Origin: Alopecurus myosuroides
Lineage: Eukaryota > Streptophyta > Magnoliopsida > Poales > Poaceae
Length of the DNA: 64,000 nucleotides
Assembly: GCA_028641055.1 (NCBI GenBank)
Contig: CM054060.1
Coordinates: 61,843,371-61,907,370, forward strand
Direction: 5' to 3'
Shown: positions 47,373-57,729 of the stretch, in pieces
Layout of the letters: each line of letters starts with the position of its first letter
Position numbering within the stretch: the first letter of the stretch is position 1
Position numbers and translations under genes: made by a program
Notes under the pieces: model-generated
Told to the model about the DNA's origin: nothing
Database searches by the model: none
Seen by the model: the letters and a program-made list of their open reading frames with translations, nothing else

Positions 47373-48353
47373 GAAGGCGAGCTCATCAAGTTCCTCCGTG
47401 AGAACTGGGACATTTTTGCTTGGTGTCCAGCTGACATGCCAGGCGTACCCAGGGAACTTGCTGAGCACCAACTCAAGGTTATTCCCGGATCAAAACCCGT
47501 CAAACAAGGTCTCCGTCGATTTGACGGAAGAAGACGGAAGGCTATTGGCAAGGAAATTATCCGGCTTTTAGCAGCGGATTTCATCAAGGAGGTAATCCAT
47601 ACTGACTGGTCCGCAAATCCGGTATTAGTACCGAAGAAAGACACAACTGCACTCAGAATGTGTATAGATTACACAGGATTGAACAAGTTATGTCCGAAAG
47701 ATAGGTTTGCGCTGCCGCGAATCGATCAAATAATAGATGCCACTGCAGGCTCTGAGCTTTTATGCTTTTTGGATGCATACTCCGGGTACCACCAAATACG
47801 CATGAAAAAGGAAGATCAAATCAAGACTTCTTTTATAACCCCGTACGGGACGTATTACTACGTAACCATGCCTTTTGGCCTGAAGAACGCAGGTGCAACA
47901 TACCAGCGTTGCATGCAACGTTGTTTGCATAGTCAGATTGGAAAAAACGTCCATGTTTACGTGGACGATATTGATGTCGTAACCAAGGAAAAAGATACAC
48001 TCCTTGAGGACTTGCGAGAAACCTTCGAAAACTTGCGCACTTACAAGATGAAGTTGAATCCATCTAAGTGCGTATTCGGGGTCCCCTCAGGAAAACTTCT
48101 AGGTTTCATCGTCTCTCACAGAGGAATAGAAATTAACCCGGAAAAGATAAAGGCAATCTCGAGCATCTCAGAACTTACGTGTGAAAAAGATGTCCCAGAA
48201 TTGCCGGGTTCCGCCACAGCCATAAAAAGATTTCTCAGTTGGCTGGGGGCTAAAACCTTACCATTTCGCAAAATGCTGGAGAAGTTTGACAAGGTCAAGT
48301 GGATTGCGGAAGCCTGGGAACACCTAGCAAGTTATGTCCCCTTCTGTACTTAG
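47373..48353 (+). pseudogene. Tat element reverse transcriptase, downstream of a stop codon and truncated
   Basis: It continues in the gag-protease frame after TAG 47370-47372, which replaces a sense codon (Gln by comparison, TGMTDK-stop-EGELIKF). RT motifs are intact: NWDIFAWCPADMPGVP, VLVPKKDTTALRMCIDYTGL, FLDAYSGYHQIRMKKEDQ, YVTMPFGLKNAGATYQR, and the catalytic VYVDDIDVV (about 47957). The connection segment LGFIVSHRGIEINPEKIKAI follows. Then similarity fades (RFLSWLGAKTLPF, EAWEHLASYVPFCT) to a stop at 48351. RNase H and integrase are missing. Readthrough of the TAG would be needed to make RT, but integration still requires another element. Confidence 0.88.
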
Positions 48354-48963
48354 TTCAAATCTATGTAAACATCTTTTGAGATCATGAAATAAAGTTGTCG
48401 GAATGCTGTCATCCATGTTTCTTATAAGTGCAAAGTGTTTCCGCCTCATCTATTTCCCAATGATCTTACAAATTTCTCAATGTTAACCCGAATTGTGCTT
48501 GCGTACTCGGCGTTACATAACTGAATGATTTTTCAGCCTTTTAACGGCTAAAGGAAACTTGAATTGCCTGCGTGCCCAAGTTTCACATAAAACTTTCCTT
48601 GTTTCTCTAAGTCTTATCGTGCGTATGCTGGGTTACTGGAACTAGTTAGTAAAAATGCCTTTAGCATGATTCATGTTTTCGAGTTTCAAAACTGCTTGGT
48701 TCGTCCCCAGTTACTCGGCATAACGATTCATAATGCTATTTGAGCCATTTCAAACACTAAGGACAGTTAAAGCATATACACCAGAGAACTTAGAAGATAA
48801 AGGAATGGTAAAATTCAAACAACTTGCAAAGTAATTTCATAGTTTAAACTGCAAAAGGCGGAATTTTCATTAATACATAAGAAGCATTACATTTTGGATT
48901 ACAAATGAAAGAACAGTAATGCTCCTATTGTCTAAATCTTCTATCCAGGTTCCAGGTAACCCT
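48354..48963. other. Non-coding junction between RT and the antisense gene
   Basis: No gene is seen. It marks the deletion where RNase H and integrase should be. It probably contains the 3' untranslated region of the antisense gene, since its minus strand just after the stop is T-rich with TTTGTA-type plant polyadenylation motifs near 48900. Confidence 0.55.
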
Positions 48964-51904
48964 TCAAGAATCCGACTCCTCCTCGTTGCTTTCTTCATCG
49001 GGAATCGGAGGAGCTTCTTCTTCTGGATAGTGGACGCCGACATTTACCATGGCGGCAATCTGGGTGGCGTGGCCCTTAACTTCACCAAAGATGGTGGATC
49101 GTTGTGCATCCGTGTATCCCTGAGGGACACCGGTGGCCACACGCCAGGATTTGGCACTAGGGTAGTGCATGCGCATAAGGCCTAAGGCCATACGCGCACC
49201 ACCCCGTGCAGCGGAGCGGAGAACGGACTCCTTGGACTCCGCCACCTCCATGATGATACCCGGAAGTTTTTCAACTTCCGAGCACTCCCCAGATTTTTCG
49301 GGAAGAAACTTGCCTACCAACTGCGTTGCAGCAGCCTTCATCAAGTTCCATGTTTCCCCGAAAGCTCGGATGCCTGCAGCCCGAGCGCCATCTGGGGTGT
49401 CTCCTGTTTGATCCGATAAAGCATACAAAAGGTTAAGGAGACAAACAGAGAAAGCAAAACATGGAAAGATGAAGACAAGGGTAAAAATTTACCGATGAGT
49501 TTATCGATTTCCGAAACTTCCTCCAGGCGAAGGTTCAGAGCTTCAGTCAAATCCTGGATAGCGGATTTGTCTTTCTCCGCCTGCTCGGAAGCCTTGGAGT
49601 TAGCCACTCCAAGGGCCAGATTGCTGGCTTCCAGGTCTTTTTGAGCCTTCACAAGATTCTTGTGAAGCTCAATATTCTCATTGCGGAGAATCTCGGCGTT
49701 GCCGGAATCTTCCGCTGCTTGTTTAGCTTCAGCTAAAGCAGCTGAAAAAGCAAAGGGCAAATCCGAGTTGATCAATTTCCTCGAGAAGAAAACCACAACA
49801 AAGTTTTAAGTCGGAAATTTCAAAACGAAAAAGCCTACCTTTCGTTTCCGTCAAAGCAAGCTGAGACGATTCCAGCTCCGCCTCTCTCTCCTCAAGAATA
49901 GAAAGAAGACTTCGAACTTCTTTATTCTTGATAGTGAGCTTCCTGAAAACTTCCAGGTTTATGGCCTCGGAGGTTTGCTGAAACACAGCAAGGAAAAGTA
50001 TGATTAATAAAAAACATCAAAGCAAAAAAAAGCATGCATTTTGTTTAATGCTTGGGGGCTAGAGTTACATACCTGGCTCATGCGTTGCAAACCTGCTAAG
50101 TTTTCCCGGAATTCCTTCGCGTATTCCGCGAAATGACTTTCGGCCGCGTTCAAGCCATCATTTATAGCTTTAAAATCCTTGTCAAAGGTGGGGATTTCCT
50201 CGTCGAATGTCCGAGAAGATTTCCCCACCTCTGGAGCCGCCCTTTCCCTCGTGTCCGACTCGGGCACAACGGGCTGGCTGGGCTCTGGGGGCTTGGTGGT
50301 GGTGGTGGCAGTAAGTTCTTCCGCCATTGACTGCGGCGTATCCGGGGCGACGGCGGGAGATGGTTGGCTGCCTCGGTTGGAAGCAGCTTTGAGCTTTTTC
50401 AACTTCCTCGGCTTCAAGGTGGAGGGGGGCAAGCTAAAAACCGAAAACCCGGAAAATGTTAAAATACCGAAGATGGACGAAAAGGATCCCATAAAAGAAA
50501 AAACCCGGAAGAAAATAACCTGGACGTGGCGACGGGGATTCCGTCAAGGTCGATAATTTCATCCGAAGAAATTATCTTCTTGCGTTTGCGCCCACCAGTG
50601 GTGGCGGTACGCAGCGCATCCAGCTCGGCCTCGGAGGCTAACTCCGAGTCTGGAAGATCCACAAGCTGTTGAAAAAAACCAATCAGAATCGAAAGGTAGA
50701 TTTTCCAGGAAGTGATATTATACCTAAATAACGGGAAATTTACCTTAGGCGCGGGATTGTCGGCCGTGTACATTGGCCGACTCTCCGTGTATTGATCGCG
50801 TGAAGCGACCAACTGGTTGATGCGCCGCCTGAGCTCCTTTGCGGGCCAATCCTTGTCGGATGTCCGCATTGGATCCTTGGCTCCTGTGTATTCACACAGG
50901 AGACGGCCTCCGTGATTTGCCAGTGGCTGAATCCGCCTATTCAGCCAGCAAAAGACCGTGTCCATTCCGGTCAAAGGGGGTTTGGAGGAAGTGAGTTTGG
51001 CGATGCGCCTCTTGATCCTTAGTAGATCTGGAGGCAGAACCTGGACGGCCTCTGTAACCCAGTTATCCTGGGGAACAGCGGCGGAGTTCACAAAAGGTGG
51101 AACCCCGACGGCTTTTTTAGGAAAAGGCACGTCGGGGTGATAAAAGAAGGAACCCGTCCAGAATTTGACGGATTCCGAGGTTTTTATTTTGGGGAACCAA
51201 TCCTCTCGGAATCTCCGAAGAGTAAAGGAAATGGTTCCGCAATTTGGGAGTGCGCCCTCCGAAGAGTTACGCTTAACCCCAAAGCAGTACAACCAAAAAT
51301 CTAACCTAGGCTCTATTCCTAGGTAACCCTCGAATAAGGCCTGGAAGCCGGCCATATACAGAATGGAATTAGGAGGGAGATTATGAGGTTGGATGCTGTA
51401 GTGAGCTAGAACTTGGAGGAAGAAAGAAGAAGGGGGAAGCCCCATACCTCGCAGAAGGTGGGAGGCGAGAAGCACCCTTTCGCCTTCTTGTGGCGCGGGC
51501 TCGGTCTCCTCTTCCGGGAGCCGCCATTTCTTCTTCAAAACCAGGCCTTCCTTCTCCAAGTTGGGAAGAAGAGCCGGGGGAAGACTGCAGGCAATCCAGT
51601 TGCCTGCAGTCTCCTCTTCTTCATCTCCTCCAGTGGCGGCGGTGGTGGCGGCCTTCGCGGCGGCGAGCTGCTCGTCGAGGAGCTCCACCTTTTCCTCCGC
51701 CGTTTCGGGAGCGAACGGCGGGGTTGATGCGGTCCTTGGTCCCGCAGCATCCGTGTTGGCGGAGATGTTCCCTCCGCCCGCTGTGGACGCCGAAGTTTTT
51801 TCCGGCTCGCCTCCGGCGCGCTTGGGCGACCCAAGTTGGGGGTCTAGATCGTTCAGGAGCTCGTCGACGGAGGCGCGAACGGGCGATGATTGCGGAGACG
51901 CCAT
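48964..51904 (-). CDS. Intact antisense gene of the Tat element (six exons, 831 codons)
   Basis: Minus-strand exons: 51904-50744, 50665-50520, 50433-50073, 49977-49839, 49741-49493 and 49403-48964. All five introns have GT...AG borders. The lengths sum to 2,496 bases, so the frame stays open from ATG (MASPQSSPVRASVDELL) to the stop. Exon 1 holds a domain like the Pfam putative gypsy-type transposon family (Transposase_28): GLPPSSFFLQVLAHYSIQPH, NSILYMAGFQALFEGYLGI, LDFWLYCFGVKRN. Exon 2 has a basic GGRKRKK motif. Exons 3-5 are predicted coiled coil (EEREAELESSQLALTE, KDLEASNLALGVANSKASEQ). Exon 6 is mixed with an acidic end (PEEEAPPIPDEESNEEESDS). Tat elements such as Grande carry comparable antisense genes of unknown function. 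A nuclear, regulatory or nucleic-acid role is possible but not shown. Confidence 0.88.
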
Positions 51905-52044
51905 CTTTCTCGGTGGCGTTGGTGCGTTCCGGCGTGGGAAGGGCTCGTCGGGGCAGGGAATTGTTCTCGCTCTCGAGCTCGTGTTCGCACCAATGGTGAA
52001 GGCAGTGAGGGAGTGAAGAAGGTTGATGAGGAGGAAGGAGACGG

Positions 52045-52054
52045 CTATTTATAG
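52045..52054 (-). promoter_or_regulatory. TATA box of the antisense gene
   Basis: The reverse strand reads GGCTATAAATAGCC around this point, about 145 bases upstream of the antisense ATG at 51904. This leaves room for a leader of about 110 bases and separates the gene's promoter from the LTR. Confidence 0.65.
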
Positions 52055-52446
52055 CCTGAAAACCCTCTAGATACGCGCCAACGGCTCTTTTGACCGTTGG
52101 ATGTTTGACGCGTGTCGCTCGCCGGAAAATCCGGGAAACGGAACGACAGAGGAATGATGGCTATCTCCTCGTTTCTCGTGAGAATCTGTCAGAGATACGT
52201 TGCAGGGTTTCCCGCGTGAAACCAAGCGGCGCTTGCGTCAGCATGATTAAAGCGCTGATGTCACGTGTTCCTTTTCCGCGAAGGATCGCGAGAAGAAAAG
52301 CCGGATTTTCATAGTTCCGAGTTTTATGTTACCATCCCCTTTGAAAGGAAAGAAGAAAGAATCAAGACTGCTGAATCAAGTTTCCCGGACAAAATGTATT
52401 TGACGAAAGGCGGAGTTTCAGAGTTTTGATCCTTCCTGGGGGCTAC
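52055..52446. other. Antisense-gene upstream region and polypurine tract
   Basis: No gene is seen. It includes the upstream promoter region of the antisense gene and ends in TCCTGGGGGCTAC, the polypurine tract of the Tat element, directly before the 3' LTR. Confidence 0.6.
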
Positions 52447-53037
52447 TGTCGGATATATACCGAATAGGGGTATAGAGGATGGTAGACAAAAGAGCTGGAC
52501 TACCAGGGTGGCCTGCAAGGTAATGGACTTAGGTCCATTGGGCGGCCCAGTAGTCCGACGCATAGAAGCCGGATTCTAGAAGAACCCGGATCACGGCCCG
52601 CGTGATCTGGCTTGGAGGAGAAGACGGATTCCTTACTTTCCAAGTTACAAGTTAAACGTAGTCTTCTAGGTTTCTGGTTCTGTAAGCCCTAATCCGGCTA
52701 TTATATAAAGCCGGACGGGAGATAGATTTCATAAGTTGAATAAGTTCAATAAGTTCCTTTAGTCCAAGGTTCTAGGTTCTAGCTTAAGCCTTGCGCAACT
52801 CGCCGGGAAGTTCATCCCCGTCGAGTAGCTAGATCTATTCCCTTACATTGTAACCTTATTATACGGGCTTTAGTCCCTCATAGTGAGAAGTGCAGGAGTA
52901 GGTACGCCGTACTGTCGCGACGTACCGAACCTGGGTAAATCCCGTGTTCTGTGTTTACTACGCTATCCCGTTACCCCACGTCTCTACCGTAGTCTCATGG
53001 CACCCCAGTCTATGAAAACTACTACGATGTCTCGACA
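52447..53037 (+). repeat. 3' LTR of the Tat element
   Basis: It is identical to 43121-43711 except for one base by eye, and is followed by the target duplication GGATC. Confidence 0.97.
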
Positions 53038-53042
53038 GGATC

Positions 53043-54302
53043 GATCTGTGATTTGAGCGCGTTTTGATACGTTTTGATATGTGTATCTATTGCTAAACTT
53101 GTTGATCTACCTTCCCTTGCGTTTTTGTGGCACAATTCCACCTTTCCCCCCTTCGATTTGCTGCTTTTCGGAGCCTTTTTCCGCCCAAAAAAGTCAAAAT
53201 CGGGTCAAAATCGCGTCCCATGGCAGCCCGGCCTCAAAGCCCGGCCAGGCCGGCCTCAAAGGACCCCAGGCCGGACCCCCACCCGAGCGTCCCGGCCTCC
53301 ACCCCGGCCTCAAAGGCCGGCCTCCCAGAAAACTGGCGCGTTTCTTCGCCGTTTTGGCCATAACTTTTGACTCGGGACTCCGTTTTGAGTGATCTTTAGC
53401 TAGTTTTGTAGGAAATTACATCATCTAAATCAGCATTGAAGGAGATCCATGATCCATTGTAGATTAATTTAGTGAGAAAGCACGAAACTTTTCAGCCTAT
53501 AGGGTGAAGATCGTCAGAGAGAGGTATAATCATCCCGAATCTTCTCCCTCTTGCCATTCCTTTGTGAGCCAACTTACCTTGTTATTACCTTACATATTGA
53601 GGCTATTTCATCTTTGGTTGCTTGTCCTTTGCACACTTGTACCGTGTAGTTTCCGAGCGACCGTTATATGCGCTAATTCATATAGTTTCATATGTTGGCA
53701 CAAAGTGAGTGAGCAAAAAGTCAAAAAGCAAAAGAGAGAAGAGCAAAGAGAAGAGAAGAGAAAGAATAAGAGATAAAAAGGAAGCCACCACTTTCCATAC
53801 CACTTGTAGGAAGCGCGCAAGCTCGATGAACATCTCGTAGGTGGTGCATTGTGTGCAAATCTTGTAGCCCACCAATAAGTTGCAATCGAACTAGCGACTC
53901 TCCTTGTACTTGTGCAACACGAGCTTTATAGTCTTTGCTAGAATCATTTGGTTCCTTAGCTCATATTTTGGTTGCACTAGTCCCATTTATCTCCGTGCGT
54001 GTGTTTCCATACCTTTTGGAGATCGACTTGTTGTTGCTTTGTGATCATTGTGGTTCTCTACTTGCCATTGCAATATCTTGGTTTCCGGTTGTTCCATTTG
54101 CCTTCCTCTTTCCATACCTATCCACCCATAAGCCGTTTGTGTTTTGGAGCGTGTTTTTGGATCTTTCGAACTCAATTCACTTCATTCTTTTTGTTATCGG
54201 TTTCTCTTGGCATGGTCACCTAGTTCCAATATTTGCTAAAAGGTGAGGTTTGAGCTCTTAGGTATTCACACTCTATATATACACTTGTTCTTGTGAGTAA
54301 CC
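53043..54302 (+). other. Leader region of the 42-58.6 kb element
   Basis: Interior sequence resumes after the Tat insertion. It contains a GC-rich tract with repeated GGCCGGCCTCAAAG units (53225-53330), similar to the tract in the LTR, and a purine-rich run (AAAGAGAGAAGAGCAAAGAG, 53700-53790). No frame longer than 103 codons is present. A TATA-like run (CTATATATACAC, about 54272) precedes the frame at 54303. Confidence 0.6.
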
Positions 54303-55829
54303 ATGTGTAGCGAGAGCGGAGCATATGGAGGCCATGATGACCATGACGAGTACATGATGGACCACTACGACTACAACAACGACAATGACTACAACGAGCT
54401 AGACATGGACCACCACTCCTACGAGCACGACATGGTGGACGACCACTACTACGAGCATGACATGGTGGATCACCACCACTACTACGACCATGATGTCGAG
54501 CTGTACACCGACTATTCCTCCCCAAGCATCATCGACATGGAGGAGCACCACACCAACCACGACAATTTCGACTCCATGAGCTCCAACGACATGAACCACT
54601 ACTACAACTACGACACCGCAAGCTTGGATGACGAGATGGAGCCGTTCTACACCGACAACGCATCCACAAACAAGGCGGAGTACTACACCGACAATGACTC
54701 CACAAGCATGAGGGACAATATGGATCTCTACAACTACTTCGACTCCGACATGGATGAGCTCACTTACAAGAACTTACTCTCCAAGCTTCGAGGGCCAAGA
54801 TATCATATGTCATATGGTTCATGCTCAAGACCAAGGAACTTCAAGGAGAATGGCAAGGCCAACACAAGAGAACTCCCTTCAACCTCAAGATGGTGCAACG
54901 ACAAGAAATCCGACAAGTTGGCAACGTCAAGATTGTCTCCTTCAACATCAAGATGGCGCCACAAGAAGGACATCATCGAGGCCCCATCAAGCGAGAAGGC
55001 CAAGAAGCCAAGGAATCCAAATGACTTTCGGAGTCATCCCACACATGAAGCGCGGGAACGCCGCAAGCTTCATCGTCAACAAACTTCGACCTATCATCAC
55101 CAAGCTCATCACGAATATCGTCTCCATGATCTTCACCGACCCATGCAAGAGGGTGGTAAACCTGGCTCTGATACCACCTCACCGCATCCTCCACCACAAG
55201 TTCCACGACGACATTGGTTCGAGCATTGCTCGCCATCACCACTACCTCGACCTCGACATCGACAAGGCCGTGGTGACCCTCTTCAAGTTCACCCTCTACG
55301 ACCGGATATTCTTCTTCCCCCACCTTCTTTAAGCTCGACTCTTGACTTTGGTCTACATGGCTTCGTGGATGTTGCTCTCCCACATTCAAGGCTTCCCAAG
55401 CAAAATGTGTGTCACCACCACAATGACCACCAAGACCAAGGCCATTATCAAGAAGGTGCCCATGACATGGCTTGTAGTGAATGCCTCCCACAACTCCACC
55501 ACAATGACCACCGGCGCCATCCTCTACATCATGACCGCCATCGCCAAACCAATGAGGATTACCCACATGAGCTTCCGCTACCCATCTATGATGAATACCC
55601 AAATGAGATACCTTCTCAACATCAAGCGAGTGAGAATGCTCCGTATGGCTTGTTTTTTCCCATCTTTGAGGAAGACCCCATTGAGAGCCACCATCGACAA
55701 CAACCAAGTGGGATTTCTCAACATGCTACTTCACTACCCATCTTTGATGAAGACCCCAATGAGCTCCTACATCGACAACAAACAAGTGGGCATGCTACAC
55801 ATGGCATTTCTCTTCCTATCTTTGATTAA
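54303..55829 (+). CDS. His/Asp/Tyr-rich protein with 26-residue repeats, function unknown
   Basis: A 508-codon frame with a good start context (ACCATGTG). Residues 1-160 are extremely rich in His, Asp, Tyr and Asn (HDDHDEYMMDHYDYNNDN, YEHDMVDDHYYEHDMVDHHH). They resemble an acidic or metal-binding low-complexity region. The middle is basic (RERRKLHRQQTSTYHHQAH). The end enters a tandem repeat of 26 residues starting PIFDEDPNE. No gag, zinc-knuckle, protease or pol motif is recognisable, although the position after the primer-binding site is where gag belongs. The repeat continues past the stop with further stops, so the original protein was longer. The ORF may also switch frame near 54.8-55.3 kb, where a neighbouring frame (54754-55332) is open. 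I do not recognise the family. Confidence 0.5.
   Translation: MCSESGAYGGHDDHDEYMMDHYDYNNDNDYNELDMDHHSYEHDMVDDHYYEHDMVDHHHYYDHDVELYTDYSSPSIIDMEEHHTNHDNFDSMSSNDMNHYYNYDTASLDDEMEPFYTDNASTNKAEYYTDNDSTSMRDNMDLYNYFDSDMDELTYKNLLSKLRGPRYHMSYGSCSRPRNFKENGKANTRELPSTSRWCNDKKSDKLATSRLSPSTSRWRHKKDIIEAPSSEKAKKPRNPNDFRSHPTHEARERRKLHRQQTSTYHHQAHHEYRLHDLHRPMQEGGKPGSDTTSPHPPPQVPRRHWFEHCSPSPLPRPRHRQGRGDPLQVHPLRPDILLPPPSLSSTLDFGLHGFVDVALPHSRLPKQNVCHHHNDHQDQGHYQEGAHDMACSECLPQLHHNDHRRHPLHHDRHRQTNEDYPHELPLPIYDEYPNEIPSQHQASENAPYGLFFPIFEEDPIESHHRQQPSGISQHATSLPIFDEDPNELLHRQQTSGHATHGISLPIFD
55158..55176 (-). other. 19-base match to initiator tRNA-Met 3' end
   Basis: The plus strand reads AAACCTGGCTCTGATACCA. This equals the 3' end of plant initiator tRNA-Met including the non-templated CCA, as I know it. 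The reverse strand is therefore a perfect Met-type primer-binding site. It lies within the 54303-55829 frame. The rest of the tRNA is absent, so it is not a tRNA gene. Confidence 0.75.
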
Positions 55830-56050
55830 TACCCCAATGAGCACCCACTTCGACCACAACTAAGCGCGGATGCTATTCATGATCTCTGACTTCCTATGTT
55901 TGATGAGAAACCACATGAGCGACTTCGTCAACAACAAGCAAGTGAAGATGCCCCTAGTGACTTCTCACTTCCTATTTTTGATGAGGACCCACATGAGCGA
56001 CCTCGCTAACAAAAACCAAATGGAGATGCTATCCATGATTCTTCTCCTCC
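55581..56050 (+). repeat. 78-bp coding tandem repeat, about six units
   Basis: Units begin CCCATCTTTGATGAAGACCC-like at 55581, 55659, 55737 and onward every 78 bases. They encode 26-residue repeats: PIYDEYPNE, PIFEEDPIE, PIFDEDPNE, PIFDxYPNE, PMFDEKPHE, PIFDEDPHE. The spacing is kept in multiples of three, so the array expanded or was maintained as coding sequence. Units four to six now contain stops. Confidence 0.85.
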
Positions 56051-56335
56051 CATAAGGATGAAACACCGCATCATCAAGGCCATGAAGACAACAACTTGAG
56101 CGCCCTTTGCCTCAATGTTACAAGGACCAAGGACCATTAGCATCATCACCGACATGAGGAATGGGATCCTCCACCTCATCATCACCAAGATTGTGCTTTC
56201 TTCTCGCACCCCGCCTTTGACAAGGATCAAGAACATCCCTGCCATGGACATTATGATACCACTACTTCATCAAGGCAAGAGGCAAGAGACACTTCATCAC
56301 CGACACCCATCCAAAACACCCATCTGCGCCATACT

Positions 56336-57193
56336 TTGAGGAAGTACTATAGACTCCATGATCAAGCACATGAGCGTCATCATCACCATCAACCACTTGA
56401 GGATGCTACAAGGCATGGCTTACACTACCACATCACGGAGATGATCGAGCCTTCTTCGACACAAGCCATGACCCTACCTCCTCTGCCAAGCAAGCCCAAC
56501 ATTCCACACTTGGAGATCAAACCAAGAGACGAGATGCTCGAGTCCTCCTCGCCACATGCTATGACACTACCGACTCCAAGCAATGCAACTACTTCGAAAA
56601 GTGCACACAACTCAAGTGCCAAGACTTTGGAGCCTTCTAGTGTCCCCTCTCAAGCTTCTAGTGCGATGAGTGGTGAGAGAGAGATCCACTATCACGTGAG
56701 TGAGAGCCACAAGCCCATAATGAGTGGAAAAAGCATGAGTGTTCTTAGAGGCATCGCCATGATAGCCACCAATTGTGAGATGAGAGTTGAGAGCAAAACC
56801 CCATTTGTGCTTATTAACACTAACGGCTTACCAACTTTATCTCCATCTTTGTTGTCTATTTTGCAGAGATTTTGTCACCCTATCAAGCATCCTCGACCTC
56901 ATGGACTTCTCCACATACAAGGCTCTCCACACCGCATGAACATCGACACCGACTTGAAGATTTGGAAGAAGCACATTCCGCTCGTCATGATCCACCTGGA
57001 GATTGACAAGAGCTTCTACGAAAATGCATTCTCCATCCACATCCCTCAAGTCAAGATCTACACGGCGCTCCACAAGAACTTCGACAACAACGCCTTCTAT
57101 GCCTACATACCACATGTCAAGAGGTGCATGGAGTTCGACAAGTGCATCCACGACAACGACTTCTACGCCTACCTACCTCATGTCAAGATGTAA
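56336..57193 (+). pseudogene. Downstream frame of the unusual element, with 22-residue repeats
   Basis: A 285-codon frame starting MRKYYRLHDQAHERHHHHQ. It holds a Ser/Thr/Pro-rich part (EPSSTQAMTLPPLPSKP, LESSSPHAMTLPTPS), then a more ordered part (MIATNCEMRVESKTPFVLI). From about 56960 there is a 22-residue repeat. It is separated from the 54303 frame by stops and frameshifts and may be the C-terminal half of the same ancestral protein. No domain is recognised. Confidence 0.4.
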
Positions 57194-57380
57194 TTGGAGT
57201 TCCACATGCGCATCCACGACAAAGACTTCTCCGTCTACACATCACACACGTCAAGATGCACTTGAGTTCGACAAGCGCGTCAACGACAATGACTACCACG
57301 ACTACATACCAATCGTCAAGATGCACTTGGAGTTCGACAAGCGCGTCAACAACAATGACCAAACACCTCTCGAGCTCTTC
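56960..57380 (+). repeat. 66-bp tandem repeat, about six units
   Basis: GTCAAGATG-type landmarks occur at 56984, 57050, 57116, 57182, 57250 and 57315, a 66-base period with +2 and -1 slips in the last units. Each unit encodes about VKMxLEFDKRVNDNDYxxYIPH (22 residues). The last units are frame-shifted, so the reading passes between the 56336 and 57003 frames. Related single units recur to about 57650 (MIFDKRLNFNDY). Confidence 0.8.
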
Positions 57381-57729
57381 GACGACGGCTACATCTCCTT
57401 TCAAGCTCATCCTCATCCATCCAATGAGGACCATGTCAAGATCGTCATCGCCTTTGGACTACACCCTCCACGAGCATACCTTGGCATGATTTTCGATAAG
57501 AGGCTCAACTTCAACGACTACACAGCCTTTCAAGATCTTCTTCACCAAACCAAGGGCGACCACTTCAACATCGTCATCGCTTTTGGACCACCCCCACTAC
57601 GAGCCTACCGTCACATGATCTTCGACAAGCGGCTCAACTTCAACGACATCTTCGTCGTCAACTTTCCTTACCCCGCTCATGAATGGACGGAACGAGAGTT
57701 GAGGACGACTCTTCTTCAAGGGAGGGAGA
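57381..57729 (+). pseudogene. C-terminal repeat-derived frame and polypurine tract
   Basis: An open frame continues DKRVNNNDQTPLELFDDGYI, HMIFDKRLNFND and EWTERELRTTLLQGRE up to the polypurine tract (AAGGGAGGGAGA, 57718-57729) that precedes the 3' LTR. It is the tail of the interior coding region. No domain is recognised. Confidence 0.4.

Larger units (their letters stand above)
43121..53037 (+). mobile_element. Tat-lineage Ty3/gypsy retrotransposon, very young
   Basis: LTRs of 591 bases (43121-43711 and 52447-53037) differ at one position by eye (CTC versus CCC near 43491/52817). Ends are TGTCG...CGACA and the target duplication is GGATC on both sides (43116-43120, 53038-53042). The primer-binding site TGGCGCCCACCGTGGGGC (43714-43731) and the polypurine tract TGGGGGCTAC match cinful/RIRE2-type Tat elements. 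Sense coding is gag-protease-RT with one stop and missing RNase H and integrase. An antisense multi-exon gene lies between RT and the 3' LTR, a known trait of Tat elements such as Grande. One difference in 591 implies insertion within roughly the last 0.1 million years at commonly used grass rates. Confidence 0.97.

Noticed and set aside
51490..52016. Plus-strand frames of 151-169 codons
   Set aside because: Shadows opposite exon 1 and the promoter of the antisense gene, with GC-rich codon bias and no domain.
55158..55176. A tRNA-Met gene
   Set aside because: Only the 3' terminal 19 bases match. There is no acceptor 5' half, D arm or anticodon arm upstream.
54973..55707. 244-codon minus-strand frame
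   Set aside because: Opposite a repetitive His/Asp-rich sense frame. The Val/Gly/His-rich translation reflects complementary codons, and the repeat phase is conserved in the sense direction.
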